Notes under the pieces: generated by a model
Database searches by the model: none
The model's input: only the letters and a program-made list of their open reading frames with translations
Told to the model about the DNA's origin: nothing
Part shown: positions 28,452-36,986 of the stretch, piece after piece
Position numbering within the stretch: the stretch's first letter is position 1
Layout: the number at the start of each line of letters is the position of its first letter
Program-made: the position numbers and the translations under genes
NCBI GenBank assembly: GCA_019217005.1
Contig: JAHBNG010000107.1
Coordinates: 1 to 52,538, forward strand
DNA length: 52,538 bases
Source of the DNA: Chloroflexi bacterium TSY
GTDB taxonomy: Bacteria > Chloroflexota > Anaerolineae > Caldilineales > Caldilineaceae
Direction of reading: 5' to 3'

Positions 28452-30267
28452 CAGTTACAGCAAAAGTCGGGTACAAATTTATTATGTTGTACAAATTTAT
28501 TATGTTGAGTTAGAAGGGGAGTCAGAATCATGACGATTTGTATTTGAAAGAAGAGCAGACTCCCAAGCAATTTCAAGTTCAGAAACGACTGAATCAAGGT
28601 GATGGCAAAAGCGAAAATAATCTTTGCGTTCAGCCAGGATCGAATGTAAACGTTGCCGTTCAAATAAATAAGCGGACCGGTCAACGGATCGCAGCCGGAA
28701 GAGCAATTCGTCTTTGGTTTCAGTCGGATCGACGAAGGCAGCAAAAGAGCCATAGCGAAGGACGAAGTTATTAACACTTTTGCGTCCAGTGATACGTCGT
28801 TGATTGGTTTTCAAGCGGCCAAAGAAGCCCTCCAGGGCATTGTTAGTGGAAGGAAGACCCGAGACATCGTAGCAGACAAAGAGCCCCCACCAACGGTTGC
28901 GAAATGTTGTGTTGATATGCTGAACAATCGAGCGATCTGCGTCATCGAGAGTCGTATCCTGTGTCAGTGCGACTAAATATTGATCAACAGCTGATGCAAC
29001 GGAATGAGCAGTGACCTGTACCTGGTCGTCGGCTTGAGAGTCAGGCGACAAAAGCCGTTGGAGTGCCACCAACCACCCAAGTTGCCGTCGTAAGCGGTTG
29101 GCTTGAACAGTGCAAAAAACGATGAAAACCAGCAATCTTGATTAAGCGGGTCAGTAACGGATGCCCCCTTTTTCCTGAGCCCGTAATAATGATGCTTCAA
29201 TCGTGATTAATTGTTGAACCATCTGTAAGCCACCTAATTCAAAAGGAGCCAATCCTCTTGTCAATAAAGTGAACCGCAGATAGCGAGTATATTGCAAAAG
29301 AACTGCTTTGTAGGGATCGGTTTCCGCCAATTCTCGAACCGTTTTGTAGACCCGATTCAAAAAGCCACGCAGCTTCTTTTTGAGTTGAGTTTTCATTGTA
29401 CGGTCAAGCGCATAAGTGAGTCGCCCAGCTTCTTTAATGCAATGGAACTGACAAGTCTGATGGGGGGCAATTCGGCCACACTTGAGCAACAGCAAGTTGG
29501 ATGTTTTCCTGGGCGTCACTGATGATGCCCTTGATAGGGATTTCCCATTCGTTTATCGGTTCCAACAGTGCTGAAACCAGAGTCTTGTGAGTCCCTGATT
29601 CCAACACTTCTGCCATCAAAGTGATGTCTAACTGGACTTCTCGAACCACATAGAGCGCTGGACTTCCTTTCTCTGGTTGCATCCCATCTATGGAGATTAG
29701 TCCGCCCAACCTTTTCCATTTTTCTGCTGGTTTACTACCTTCGCTGGCTGTCCAGCTCGCAACAAGGCTAAAAATGTACCGATTAAGTTCAGCACTTGTC
29801 TTTCAGATATCGTTATCCGCTCTTTTAGTCCTTTATGGATTTCGGCCACTCTTCGTTGATGCCAAAATCGTTGGTATCCTATTTCGACGATTACATCTAA
29901 CCCATAACCGCATTCGGTACACTCTTCTGCTTCTTGGGAACGATAGACCACTTCTTGCTGCAAGCAGTTCTCATTTTGACACCGATATCCATGACTTACC
30001 ACATAATATCTGCCCTCCAGTGTTTCCAGATACTTATGCCATAATTTATAGCTTCTTTTCAGTTTGCTTTTGCAGTTCGGACAGCGCTTCTTTGTTGGTC
30101 GGTAGTATCGTTTCTCTACCTGCTTCTCCTTCTTTTTGCGCATTTTTCCGGACCTCCTTGGCCTCTCCTATTCTAGCCTTTTCTTCCGGAGGTCTTCAAT
30201 TTATCTCTTTTTGGTCGCAATCATTTACTTGTCATAATATTTCTGTACCCGACTTTTGCTGTAACTG
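28452..30267 (-). mobile_element. Unclassified DDE insertion sequence, 1816 bp
   Basis: Ends CAGTTACAGCAAAAGTCGGG and CCCGACTTTTGCTGTAACTG are perfect inverted repeats over at least 20 bp. The left flank is TTTTTAAA (28444-28451) and the right flank T8 (30268-30275). A small derivative with the same ends follows at once. Inside the left end, GTACAAATTTATTATGTT is repeated twice in tandem. Confidence 0.85.
28500..30143 (-). pseudogene. Zinc-ribbon DDE transposase, four frame pieces
   Basis: Pieces in order on the minus strand: 30143-29697 has a zinc-ribbon N-terminus (KKRCPNCKSKLKRSYKLWHK and GYRCQNENCLQQEV, then ECTECGYG) and a helix-turn-helix-like region. 29709-29434 has GLISIDGMQPEK with a likely catalytic Asp, and GIISDAQENIQLAV with the second. 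29519-29151 is helical. 29135-28500 has PSTNNALEGFFGRLKTNQRR, a likely catalytic Glu. Four frames are used, so the gene is broken. I cannot assign an IS family; the layout resembles ISL3- or MULE-like enzymes. Confidence 0.7.
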
Positions 30268-30275
30268 TTTTTTTT

Positions 30276-30379
30276 CAGCTACGGCAAAAGTCGGGTACAA
30301 AAAATGACCATAAGGGGTGAAATCCTAGAGCAGCCCTCTGTTTGCATGAAAAATTTGTACCCGACTTTTGCTGCTACTG
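30276..30379. repeat. MITE family 4 (104 bp), derivative of the adjacent IS
   Basis: Ends CAGCTACGGCAAAAGTCGGG and CCCGACTTTTGCTGCTACTG match the neighbouring IS ends with a few changes. The interior is about 60 bp and non-coding. It is followed by TTTTTAAA (30380-30387), the same 8-mer as on the left of the IS, with T8 between IS and MITE. Confidence 0.85.
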
Positions 30380-30458
30380 TTTTTAAAAAGGTCTTCCAAG
30401 ACGGTTGGAGATATCGTCAGGAAATTGAAAAGAATCTTGACATGGAGAATTTGACTAT

Positions 30459-31700
30459 ATGACACAGCGAGATGCAGATGTGCTGATCGTTGGCGGTGGG
30501 ATTGCGGGTCCAGCATTGGCGGCGGCGCTGGCGCCTCATGGGTTTCGCGTTATCTTGCTCGAGCGCAGAGATGGCTTACTCGATACCGCCCGTGGTGATC
30601 ATCTGCAGCCGAAGGTGTTGGAGATCCTCGACTCGTGGGGCGCACTTGATGACGTTCGCGCCAAGGGCGCCGAGCAGCGCGATGGCACGATCTGGTACGA
30701 CGCCTCCGGTCGGCCATTGCTTACGGCCATGCTAACCGAACTCGATCTGCCCTATCCATACTTCCTCTACCTGAACCACGAGCTGATTAGCGCTGCTCTG
30801 ATGGACGCAGCGTCGCGCTCGGGCGGGTTCAAGTTGCTGAAACCAGTTCGTGGCTGGAGCGTGAGGGCACAGACTGACACGGCAGTCGTGGTAGATGTCG
30901 ATCTTCCCGATGGCAGTTCCGAGACCGTTTCCAGTCACATCCTGGTCGGCGCAGATGGCCAGAACTCTCGGGTTCGACAACTGGCGGGAATCGATGCCGA
31001 GACCGTGGGATACCAGCGGCCCATCAACATCTTCTTTGGTCGCTACACCGAAGCCCCGCCGGGCAACTCTCTTGAGGCGTACATCGGAGAACAGGGGATC
31101 CTTGCCTTAGTGCCCCGTACCGGCGGTGTGTGCAAGGTTGGTGTGGCCAGCGCGCCTGACGAGGTGAAAATGTGGCGTGAACTCAGCCCACTGGGTGTTC
31201 AATCCCGTTTGGGCGAGATGGCGGCAGACTTCCCAGTACAGGAGCCGGAGTACGTTGGGGTCTATCCACCGGTTCGTGTCATGGCGAATCGATGGGTTGG
31301 CGACAACGTCGTGCTACTGGGCGATGCTTGCCACGCCATGCATCCAGCGCAGAGTCAGGGGATGAATGTGAGCATACGGTGCGCCGACGCACTAGCCCGA
31401 GCCCTGATCCGCTCCGGCGGTGCGTCCAAGACTGCGCTGGCCACTTACGAGCGCGAGACCAAACCATTCATCGACCCGTTGCTAAAGGAGAACCATCGCG
31501 CCGGAGCGCTCTTCGACAGCACGGATAGCAAGCAGCTCTTGCAGTTCGCTGAAGTCCTAAGGCAGATCGGCCAGGATCCCGACACGACTAACGGTACGCC
31601 CTCAACGGGGCCGGCTACGCCCGCACCTAGCCGGCGTGGTGCAGTGCTCTGTGTGCTCGGGAATGAGCGCCCCAGTATTCAGGTTGGCATTAGAAGATAA
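30459..31700 (+). CDS. FAD-dependent monooxygenase (PHBH/UbiH type)
   Basis: A 413-residue flavoprotein of the aromatic-hydroxylase family that uses NAD(P)H and O2 to hydroxylate a small substrate. FAD motif G12-G-G-I-A-G17 (LIVGGGIAGPALAAAL), the acidic residue ending strand 2 (VILLERRD), the DG motif (LVGADGQNSRVRQLAG) and the GD motif (VVLLGDACHAMHPAQSQGMN). The last 45 residues look wrong: in a neighbouring frame the DNA near 31590 reads RYALNGAGYART, a typical family ending, so a frameshift probably replaced the C-terminus. It is followed 12 bp later by the endonuclease III-like gene. Confidence 0.85.
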   Translation: MTQRDADVLIVGGGIAGPALAAALAPHGFRVILLERRDGLLDTARGDHLQPKVLEILDSWGALDDVRAKGAEQRDGTIWYDASGRPLLTAMLTELDLPYPYFLYLNHELISAALMDAASRSGGFKLLKPVRGWSVRAQTDTAVVVDVDLPDGSSETVSSHILVGADGQNSRVRQLAGIDAETVGYQRPINIFFGRYTEAPPGNSLEAYIGEQGILALVPRTGGVCKVGVASAPDEVKMWRELSPLGVQSRLGEMAADFPVQEPEYVGVYPPVRVMANRWVGDNVVLLGDACHAMHPAQSQGMNVSIRCADALARALIRSGGASKTALATYERETKPFIDPLLKENHRAGALFDSTDSKQLLQFAEVLRQIGQDPDTTNGTPSTGPATPAPSRRGAVLCVLGNERPSIQVGIRR

Positions 31701-31712
31701 AGCGCATCTACT

Positions 31713-32378
31713 ATGAAAAAACGTCCCTTCGATATTGATCTCGCCATCAAACGCATCGGGGATGCAGTCAGCCCTTTTCCAAAGGCCGGGATGTTCGAGC
31801 TATTTGCTGAAGGATTCGGGTCGCCTTTTGAACTGCTGATCGCTTGTCTCATCTCCATCCGGACCCTCGATGAAGTTATGGTGCCCTGTGCAAGGAGACT
31901 ATTCGGCCTTGCTCGAACTCCACAAGAGATGAATCACCTCACCCTGGAACAGATTGATACTGCTATCGCGGAGAGTATGTTTCATGAGAGGAAAGCACAG
32001 CAGATTCATGATATTGCGCATCGCATTGTGAAAGAGTATGGGGGTTCTCTACCCTGTCAAAAGGACGTTTTGGTTTCGTTCCGAGGTGTGGGTCCCAAAT
32101 GTGCGAATCTGGTGCTTGGGATCGCCAGCGATCAGCCTTACATCGGTGTTGACATTCACGTCCATCGCATCACCAATCGGTGGGGGTATGTGCAGGAGAA
32201 GTCGCCCGAACAAACCTTAATCGCCTTGGAAGAAAAGCTACCTCGCAAATATTGGATTGACATCAACCGCCTGCTGGTTCCATTTGGTAAACACATTTGT
32301 ACAGGCCGCTTGCCAAGATGTTCAACGTGTACTATGGTGAACATGTGCCAGCAAGTCGGCGTAGAGAAACGTCGTTGA
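31713..32378 (+). CDS. nth: Endonuclease III-like DNA glycosylase
   Basis: A 221-residue HhH-GPD protein of the Nth family: a base-excision glycosylase/AP-lyase removing oxidised pyrimidines. The helix-hairpin-helix is FRGVGPKCANLVLG with the catalytic K129, and the conserved Asp is D147 in VDIHVHRI. The iron-sulfur cluster loop is complete: C196-x6-C203-x2-C206-x5-C212. Length matches the family. It is odd to find it in a transporter/catabolic neighbourhood, directly after the monooxygenase. A second nth copy elsewhere in the genome is likely. Confidence 0.9.
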   Translation: MKKRPFDIDLAIKRIGDAVSPFPKAGMFELFAEGFGSPFELLIACLISIRTLDEVMVPCARRLFGLARTPQEMNHLTLEQIDTAIAESMFHERKAQQIHDIAHRIVKEYGGSLPCQKDVLVSFRGVGPKCANLVLGIASDQPYIGVDIHVHRITNRWGYVQEKSPEQTLIALEEKLPRKYWIDINRLLVPFGKHICTGRLPRCSTCTMVNMCQQVGVEKRR

Positions 32379-32425
32379 GGGCTTGTTCCTTCGCCGATCC
32401 CGATATGGTACCACTGAGGCGGATA

Positions 32426-32728
32426 ATGAATAGTTCAGAGAAGTTAAGTCCAGTTCATCCTGGCGAAATTTTGCTTGAGGAATTTCTCAAACCGATGGGA
32501 TTGAGCCAAAATCAGCTTGCATTGGCGATTCGGGTACCAGCCCGTCGCATTAATGAAATTGTGCATGGCAAGCGTCGCGTAACGGCTGATACAGCGCTTC
32601 GACTTGCGCGCTACTTTAAAATGTCGCCTCAGTTCTGGCTGGCTTTGCAGATGGACTTTGATCTGGATGTGGCAGAAGATGAGCTAGGTGAACGGTTAGA
32701 ACAGGAAGTAGCTATGATGGCCACATAA
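32426..32728 (+). CDS. higA: HigA-family antitoxin (XRE domain), no HigB beside it
   Basis: A 100-residue HigA/VapI-type antitoxin: PVHPGEILLEEFLKPMGLSQ, the helix-turn-helix QNQLALAIRVPARRINEIVH, GKRRVTADTALRLARYFKMS and QFWLALQMDFDLDVA. I start at 32426, where homology begins; the frame is open further upstream but overlaps the nth stop. HigB toxins usually precede or follow HigA within a few bases. None is here: upstream is nth and downstream dppB. So it is an orphan antitoxin or a repressor. Confidence 0.85.
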   Translation: MNSSEKLSPVHPGEILLEEFLKPMGLSQNQLALAIRVPARRINEIVHGKRRVTADTALRLARYFKMSPQFWLALQMDFDLDVAEDELGERLEQEVAMMAT

Positions 32729-32765
32729 GTAAAGTCACTTCTGCCCAATATCTACTCACCAAAGC

Positions 32766-33677
32766 ATGCTCCGCTACATCATTCGCCGGCTTCTCCTATT
32801 TATCCCGATTCTCATCGGACTCGTTACAGTAGTCTTTGCCTTGTTGCACATCTTGCCCGGTGACCCTGCCCGACTAATGGCTGGTCCCTTCGCCGATCCC
32901 GATGTAGTGGAAACCATCCGCCACGAGATGGGATTTGATCGTCCCGTCTGGATCCAGTATCTGGATAATTTGTGGCAGGTGGCGCGAGGGGATTTGGGGC
33001 GCTCCTATCAATCACGCCGCCCCATTCTTGCAGACATGATCCAGGTTTTCCCAAAGACCGTGCAGTTGGCGCTGGCGGCGGAGGTAGTGAGTAGTCTGGT
33101 CGGGATATGGTTGGGTATTGTCGCGGCGACGCGGCGGAATAGCTTTGCCGACCGGCTGATCATGGCGGTTGCCGCGCTCAATCTCTCCCTGCCGCTCTTT
33201 TGGCTTGCCCTCATGTTGCAGATCGTCTTTGCGGTCTTCCTGCGTTTGCTTCCGCCATCGGGATATGGTGTAGGCTTTGATCAATTTGTGATTCTCCCCG
33301 CACTCACCCTGGCCTTACCATCGTCGGGCATCCTGGCCCGCATCACGCGCACCGCGCTGATCGAAATCATGAGCGAGGATTATATTCGCACCGCCCGCGC
33401 CAAAGGGTTGCAAGAGATGTTGGTCATGCGTCGGCACATCCTCCCCAACGCACTCATCCCCATTGTGACGACCATTGGCACCGACTTCGTCCGATTGCTG
33501 GGCGGGATCCCAATCATCGAGATCATCTTCTCTTGGCCAGGGATCGGCAAGTATGCCTATGACGCCCTTGTTTTCAGAGACTTGCCCGCTCTGCAGGCAT
33601 CCGTGATGATCCTTGCCGTCACCGTATCTGCGGTCAATTTGGGCGTGGATCTGCTATATGCGTTGATTAATCCATGA
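32766..33677 (+). CDS. dppB: Peptide/nickel ABC transporter permease (DppB type)
   Basis: 303 residues with six membrane helices. Typical N-terminus LRYIIRRLLLFIPILIGLVT, then HILPGDPARLM, GRSYQSRRPILADM, LPALTLALPSSGILARITRT and the cytoplasmic loop EDYIRTARAKGLQEMLVMRR that contacts the ATPase. The ending GIPIIEIIFSWPGIGKYAYD is characteristic of DppB/OppB. It ends LINP, slightly shorter than usual. It forms the channel with DppC, encoded 7 bp downstream. The binding protein at 26909-28348 was probably its upstream neighbour. Confidence 0.92.
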   Translation: MLRYIIRRLLLFIPILIGLVTVVFALLHILPGDPARLMAGPFADPDVVETIRHEMGFDRPVWIQYLDNLWQVARGDLGRSYQSRRPILADMIQVFPKTVQLALAAEVVSSLVGIWLGIVAATRRNSFADRLIMAVAALNLSLPLFWLALMLQIVFAVFLRLLPPSGYGVGFDQFVILPALTLALPSSGILARITRTALIEIMSEDYIRTARAKGLQEMLVMRRHILPNALIPIVTTIGTDFVRLLGGIPIIEIIFSWPGIGKYAYDALVFRDLPALQASVMILAVTVSAVNLGVDLLYALINP

Positions 33678-33684
33678 ATTCGCT

Positions 33685-34560
33685 ATGTTTGGTTGGCCGA
33701 TTTTTAAGCAGGATCGTCTTCCCCTGATCGGTTTTGGGGTCATCCTCGTTCTGATTTTGCTTGCTGGCTTTGCGCCCTACATTGTGCGCGATCCAACGGC
33801 CATCGAAATGCGCCGTGAACAGAATGGCGAGACGATCACGCCGCCATATCCACCCAGCCGGTACAATTTATTTGGCACGGATCAATTGGGACGCGATATC
33901 TTTGCGCGGGTGGTTTTTGGCTTGCGGACTTCGCTCGTTGTGGGTGTTCTGGTGCGCGGTTTGTCGATGGTGGCAGGCACGCTGTTGGGCCTCATCTCCG
34001 GTTTCTTTCCCCGCATCCTAGACGGCGTGATCATGCGGCTCACGGATATCATGCTTGCTTTCCCCCCCATATTGCTCGCCATGACGGTGACAGCGGTGCT
34101 TGGTCCTGGTCTGACAACAGTTTGCGTTGCGTTGGTGTTCGTGGCCTGGCCCGATGTTGCGCGTCTGGTGCGGGGCCAAGTGCTGACGATCAAGGAACAG
34201 ACATACGTGGAGGCAGCACGCTCTGTGGGCGCGGGGAATCGGCAAATCTTGCTGCGTCACATATTGCCCAACTGCATGGGTCCCATCATTGTTGCGTTTT
34301 CCATGGGAATTCCCGGCGCAATTATGTACGAGGCCGGCTTGAGCTTCTTCGGCTTTGGCATTCAACCGCCAACCCCTAGCCTGGGTTCTATCATTAGCGA
34401 TGGACGGGGTTATATCACGACAGCTCCTTGGTATCCTGGATTTCCTGGTCTTGTGCTAACCTTGCTTGTTCTGAGCTTCAACTTGATAGGTGACGGTCTT
34501 GTCGATGTGCTAAACCCACGTGCGCAGGAAGGGCTTCGTAGCGATGTCGCTAATCGTTGA
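33685..34560 (+). CDS. dppC: Peptide/nickel ABC transporter permease (DppC type)
   Basis: 291 residues. The N-terminal helix is followed by a periplasmic stretch (PPSRYNLFGTDQLGRDIFAR, the DppC hallmark), then five helices and the EAA-like loop EQTYVEAARSVGAGNRQILL. The C-terminal LSFFGFGIQPPTPSLGSIIS and NLIGDGLVDVLNPR are typical. Encoded 7 bp after dppB. dppD and dppF ATPase genes do not follow; the next gene encodes an amidohydrolase, so ATPases must come from another locus. Confidence 0.93.
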   Translation: MFGWPIFKQDRLPLIGFGVILVLILLAGFAPYIVRDPTAIEMRREQNGETITPPYPPSRYNLFGTDQLGRDIFARVVFGLRTSLVVGVLVRGLSMVAGTLLGLISGFFPRILDGVIMRLTDIMLAFPPILLAMTVTAVLGPGLTTVCVALVFVAWPDVARLVRGQVLTIKEQTYVEAARSVGAGNRQILLRHILPNCMGPIIVAFSMGIPGAIMYEAGLSFFGFGIQPPTPSLGSIISDGRGYITTAPWYPGFPGLVLTLLVLSFNLIGDGLVDVLNPRAQEGLRSDVANR

Positions 34561-34676
34561 TTTTGACAGGTGTTCTGTGCCCTGATACACTCGAAATTAC
34601 GCACCATCAGTCTAATGGGAGAACCCTGGTATCATACTTTTCGGGCAAACTAGCTTATGACGGAACCAGATCAGAG

Positions 34677-34762
34677 CTGGTTGAGTAGCCCGAAGGGCGT
34701 ATCGAAACCAAACGGGTCAACCCGCAAACGCTGGTTTCGATACCGCTTCGTCGATCAACCGG
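34677..34762. repeat. REP-like palindrome, copy 1
   Basis: An imperfect inverted repeat with arms GGTTGAGTAGC...GTATCGAAACCA and TGGTTTCGATACCG...GATCAACCGG, loop containing AACGGGTCAACCCG. A related copy in opposite orientation is at 45602-45684. Such palindromes occur as dispersed intergenic repeats in many genomes. Confidence 0.8.
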
Positions 34763-34817
34763 TGTTTGCTAACCATTTGATCGATTCCTTACCCAATGCC
34801 GATGAAAGAATCTCGTA

Positions 34818-35999
34818 ATGACAACAAATGCTCAGAACATCAAACGACAAAAGGTCGAGCCGGCCGTCAACCCCGTTCAAGATGAAGATCTGGACCAGTA
34901 CGGCGATGAACTCTCGAAATACACCATCGTGGATGTTGACGTTCACGTGGATGACACCCTCATGTTCATGCTCGACTACATGGAGGGGCATTTCAAGAAG
35001 CGGCTGGAGACCGTTTTGCAGGTAGATTTCAAGGGCGAGCCAGGAAACTCGCTGCGAAACATGATCGCACACATTGCCTGGCTTGGTGCCTCATATGATA
35101 AGCCGCCACGTGCAAAGCTTGCGACCAAGCAGGACTTGTTGACGCGAATGGGAAAGGGCATTATCGACTACAGTATTCTCTTCCCCAGCGAATTGCTGCC
35201 GATTGGCTATTTGCCAGAACCAAAGTGGGCCGCAGCTCTGGCAACGGCTTATAACGAATATATGGTCGACGCTTATCAAAATCTGCCAGGCGTCAAGATT
35301 GCCGTCGTCGTCGCCCCCCAACACCCTGAACATGCGGCGGCGGAGATCGACCGCCACGCCAGCCACCCGGATGTGGTCAGCGTCTGTATCCCGGATGTCG
35401 GCGTCAATCCACCCATTGGGAATCAGAAGTACCGGCCCATCTTCGAGGCCGCCGCCAGGAACAGTCTGCCAATCTCTTTCCACGGGATCGAAGCCCTGAT
35501 CCACGACAATTATCCCCTGCGCGTGGCCCATTTCCCAACGCTCATGCAGGTCAACAGCATGGGATTCCCGTTCACCTCTATGTTACAGATCATGTCCGTT
35601 GTCTGTGAGGGCATTCCCGTCCGTTTCCCCAACTTAAAGTTTGCGGTTCTTGAGGCTGGTCTTACCTGGATGCCCTTCATTATGTATCGGCTTGATGCAG
35701 CCTATCTCCGCTATCGGACCGAGTTGCCCACGTTGGAGAAAAAACCCAGCGACTACATCCGCGAATGGTACATTGGCTCCCACGAACTGGAGGCACTACC
35801 GGGGCGCGGCGATCTAGTCAAGCTGATCGAACTGTATCAGGGCCAGACCAGGACCATGTGGGCCTCTGACTGGCCGCATCTGGAACGAGACTTAGTCGCG
35901 GGCTTTATGCGCTACGACATGGATGAGGATCTGCGCCGGAAGATCCTTGGCGAAAATGCCATAGAGTTCTTTGGAATAGAGCCACGAAGTCATGCATAA
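34818..35999 (+). CDS. Amidohydrolase family protein (amidohydrolase 2, TIM barrel)
   Basis: 393 residues of the metal-dependent amidohydrolase-2 type (ACMSD/OMPDC-like), acting on amide, ester or carboxyl groups of small organics in the cytosol. The first strand has IVDVDVHVDDT (H43, metal region). Later ISFHGIEALIHDNYPL, PNLKFAVLEAGLTWMPFIMY and MWASDWPHLERDL, with the Asp and His typical of the barrel end. The first 36 residues are a polar extension. The stop overlaps the start of the Rieske gene by 8 bp, implying translational coupling. Confidence 0.88.
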   Translation: MTTNAQNIKRQKVEPAVNPVQDEDLDQYGDELSKYTIVDVDVHVDDTLMFMLDYMEGHFKKRLETVLQVDFKGEPGNSLRNMIAHIAWLGASYDKPPRAKLATKQDLLTRMGKGIIDYSILFPSELLPIGYLPEPKWAAALATAYNEYMVDAYQNLPGVKIAVVVAPQHPEHAAAEIDRHASHPDVVSVCIPDVGVNPPIGNQKYRPIFEAAARNSLPISFHGIEALIHDNYPLRVAHFPTLMQVNSMGFPFTSMLQIMSVVCEGIPVRFPNLKFAVLEAGLTWMPFIMYRLDAAYLRYRTELPTLEKKPSDYIREWYIGSHELEALPGRGDLVKLIELYQGQTRTMWASDWPHLERDLVAGFMRYDMDEDLRRKILGENAIEFFGIEPRSHA

Positions 36000-36381
36000 A
36001 CAACAGCCTTCTCATCGCCGACGCTCGGCACGTAAAATCACTATTGCGCCTGTAGATGACTTTCCACCAGGCACGCGGATGGAAGTTCAGGTGGATCGTG
36101 TGGTGATCGCTGTCTTCAACATCGGCGGTCAGTATTACGCGCTATACGGTCGGTGTCCACATCAGTCTGCGCCGCTGAGCCGAGGCCGGCTGCAGGGCAC
36201 AGTGATCTGCAACGCTGAAACTGGTTGGGAAACCGAGTGGGTTCACGATGGCGAGGTGGTGGTCTGTCCGGGCCACGGGATGGAGTACCACGTGAAGACC
36301 GGCAAAGCATTTGGCTACAACTTCAAGCTACGCACCTATGAGGTGGTGGTGGAAGAAGGAGAGGTTAAGCTGATTCTTTGA
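35992..36381 (+). CDS. Rieske [2Fe-2S] protein
   Basis: 129 residues, a single Rieske domain. Cluster ligands C55-x-H57 (RCPHQSAPL) and C92-x2-H95 (VCPGHGMEYH), separated by a 34-residue spacer, longer than in simple ferredoxins. The beginning is basic (KQQPSHRRRSARK). It is probably the ferredoxin or electron-transfer partner of an oxygenase. Its ATG lies inside the amidohydrolase 3' end, which argues that the two act on the same pathway. No oxygenase alpha subunit is adjacent. Confidence 0.88.
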   Translation: MHKQQPSHRRRSARKITIAPVDDFPPGTRMEVQVDRVVIAVFNIGGQYYALYGRCPHQSAPLSRGRLQGTVICNAETGWETEWVHDGEVVVCPGHGMEYHVKTGKAFGYNFKLRTYEVVVEEGEVKLIL

Positions 36382-36728
36382 ACGTGACAGAATGAAGGGT
36401 GACAGTGTGAGAGGGTAATTCAAGATATAGACAAAGGAACTAACGAATCGTCAATAGTCAACGCTCAATTGTCAATGGTGAATGAAAGGTTCTTGGAATC
36501 ATAACCGTTGCACTGACAATTGAGGCGCTTGCAGCACAGCACCAATGGCTCTGATTTGTCACAACTTCGACAAAAAATCGGCGATATTTCAGCCTTACGC
36601 GCCTAATACGCCTTGTTACTCTCACGAATCAAATCGGTATAATCTCTAAAACAGGAATTGCGTATCTGTCAATGTTGTGCTAAAACACAAAGCAAATTGT
36701 TTGTTTTGCTTTGTAGGAGACTCTTTTC
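36382..36728 (+). other. Intergenic region with weak promoter and hairpins
   Basis: No gene is seen. It holds an 11-bp inverted repeat CTCAATTGTCA / TGACAATTGAG around 36465-36535 with a long loop. A hairpin (ACAAAGCAAA / TTTGCTTTGT) around 36690-36716 lies just before the antitoxin start and could act as its operator. Confidence 0.4.
36613..36643 (+). promoter_or_regulatory. Possible sigma-70-type promoter for the AbrB gene
   Basis: TTGTTA (36613-36618) and a perfect TATAAT (36638-36643), spaced 19 bp, about 85 bp before the ATG. The spacing is longer than ideal. Confidence 0.4.
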
Positions 36729-36986
36729 ATGCCCGGCCCAATAACTGCCAAGGTAAGCAATCGCTATCAGGTTTCGATCCCTAGCTTGGCTCGCGAGCGG
36801 TTAAATATTCAAGCCGGAGATCGTTTGCTTGTTGATATTCAGGATGGCATGCTTATTTTATTGCCACAACCTGAAGATTATGTAGCCCATATGGCTGGCC
36901 TACATCGAGAAATCTGGCAGGACATAGATACAACCGTCTATCTTGAACAAGAACGCGAGGCATGGCAGGAATTGAAGAGCAGCTAA
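36729..36986 (+). CDS. AbrB/MazE-type antitoxin
   Basis: 85 residues. The N-terminal swapped-hairpin AbrB/SpoVT domain is clear: AKVSNRYQVSIPSLARERLN followed by IQAGDRLLVDIQDGMLIL. The C-terminal half is charged (REIWQDIDTTVYLEQEREAW), suited to wrapping a PIN-domain toxin. TTGTAGGAGA precedes the ATG. A PIN-type gene begins at 36962 inside its 3' end but is wrecked, so the antitoxin is now alone. Confidence 0.85.
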   Translation: MPGPITAKVSNRYQVSIPSLARERLNIQAGDRLLVDIQDGMLILLPQPEDYVAHMAGLHREIWQDIDTTVYLEQEREAWQELKSS

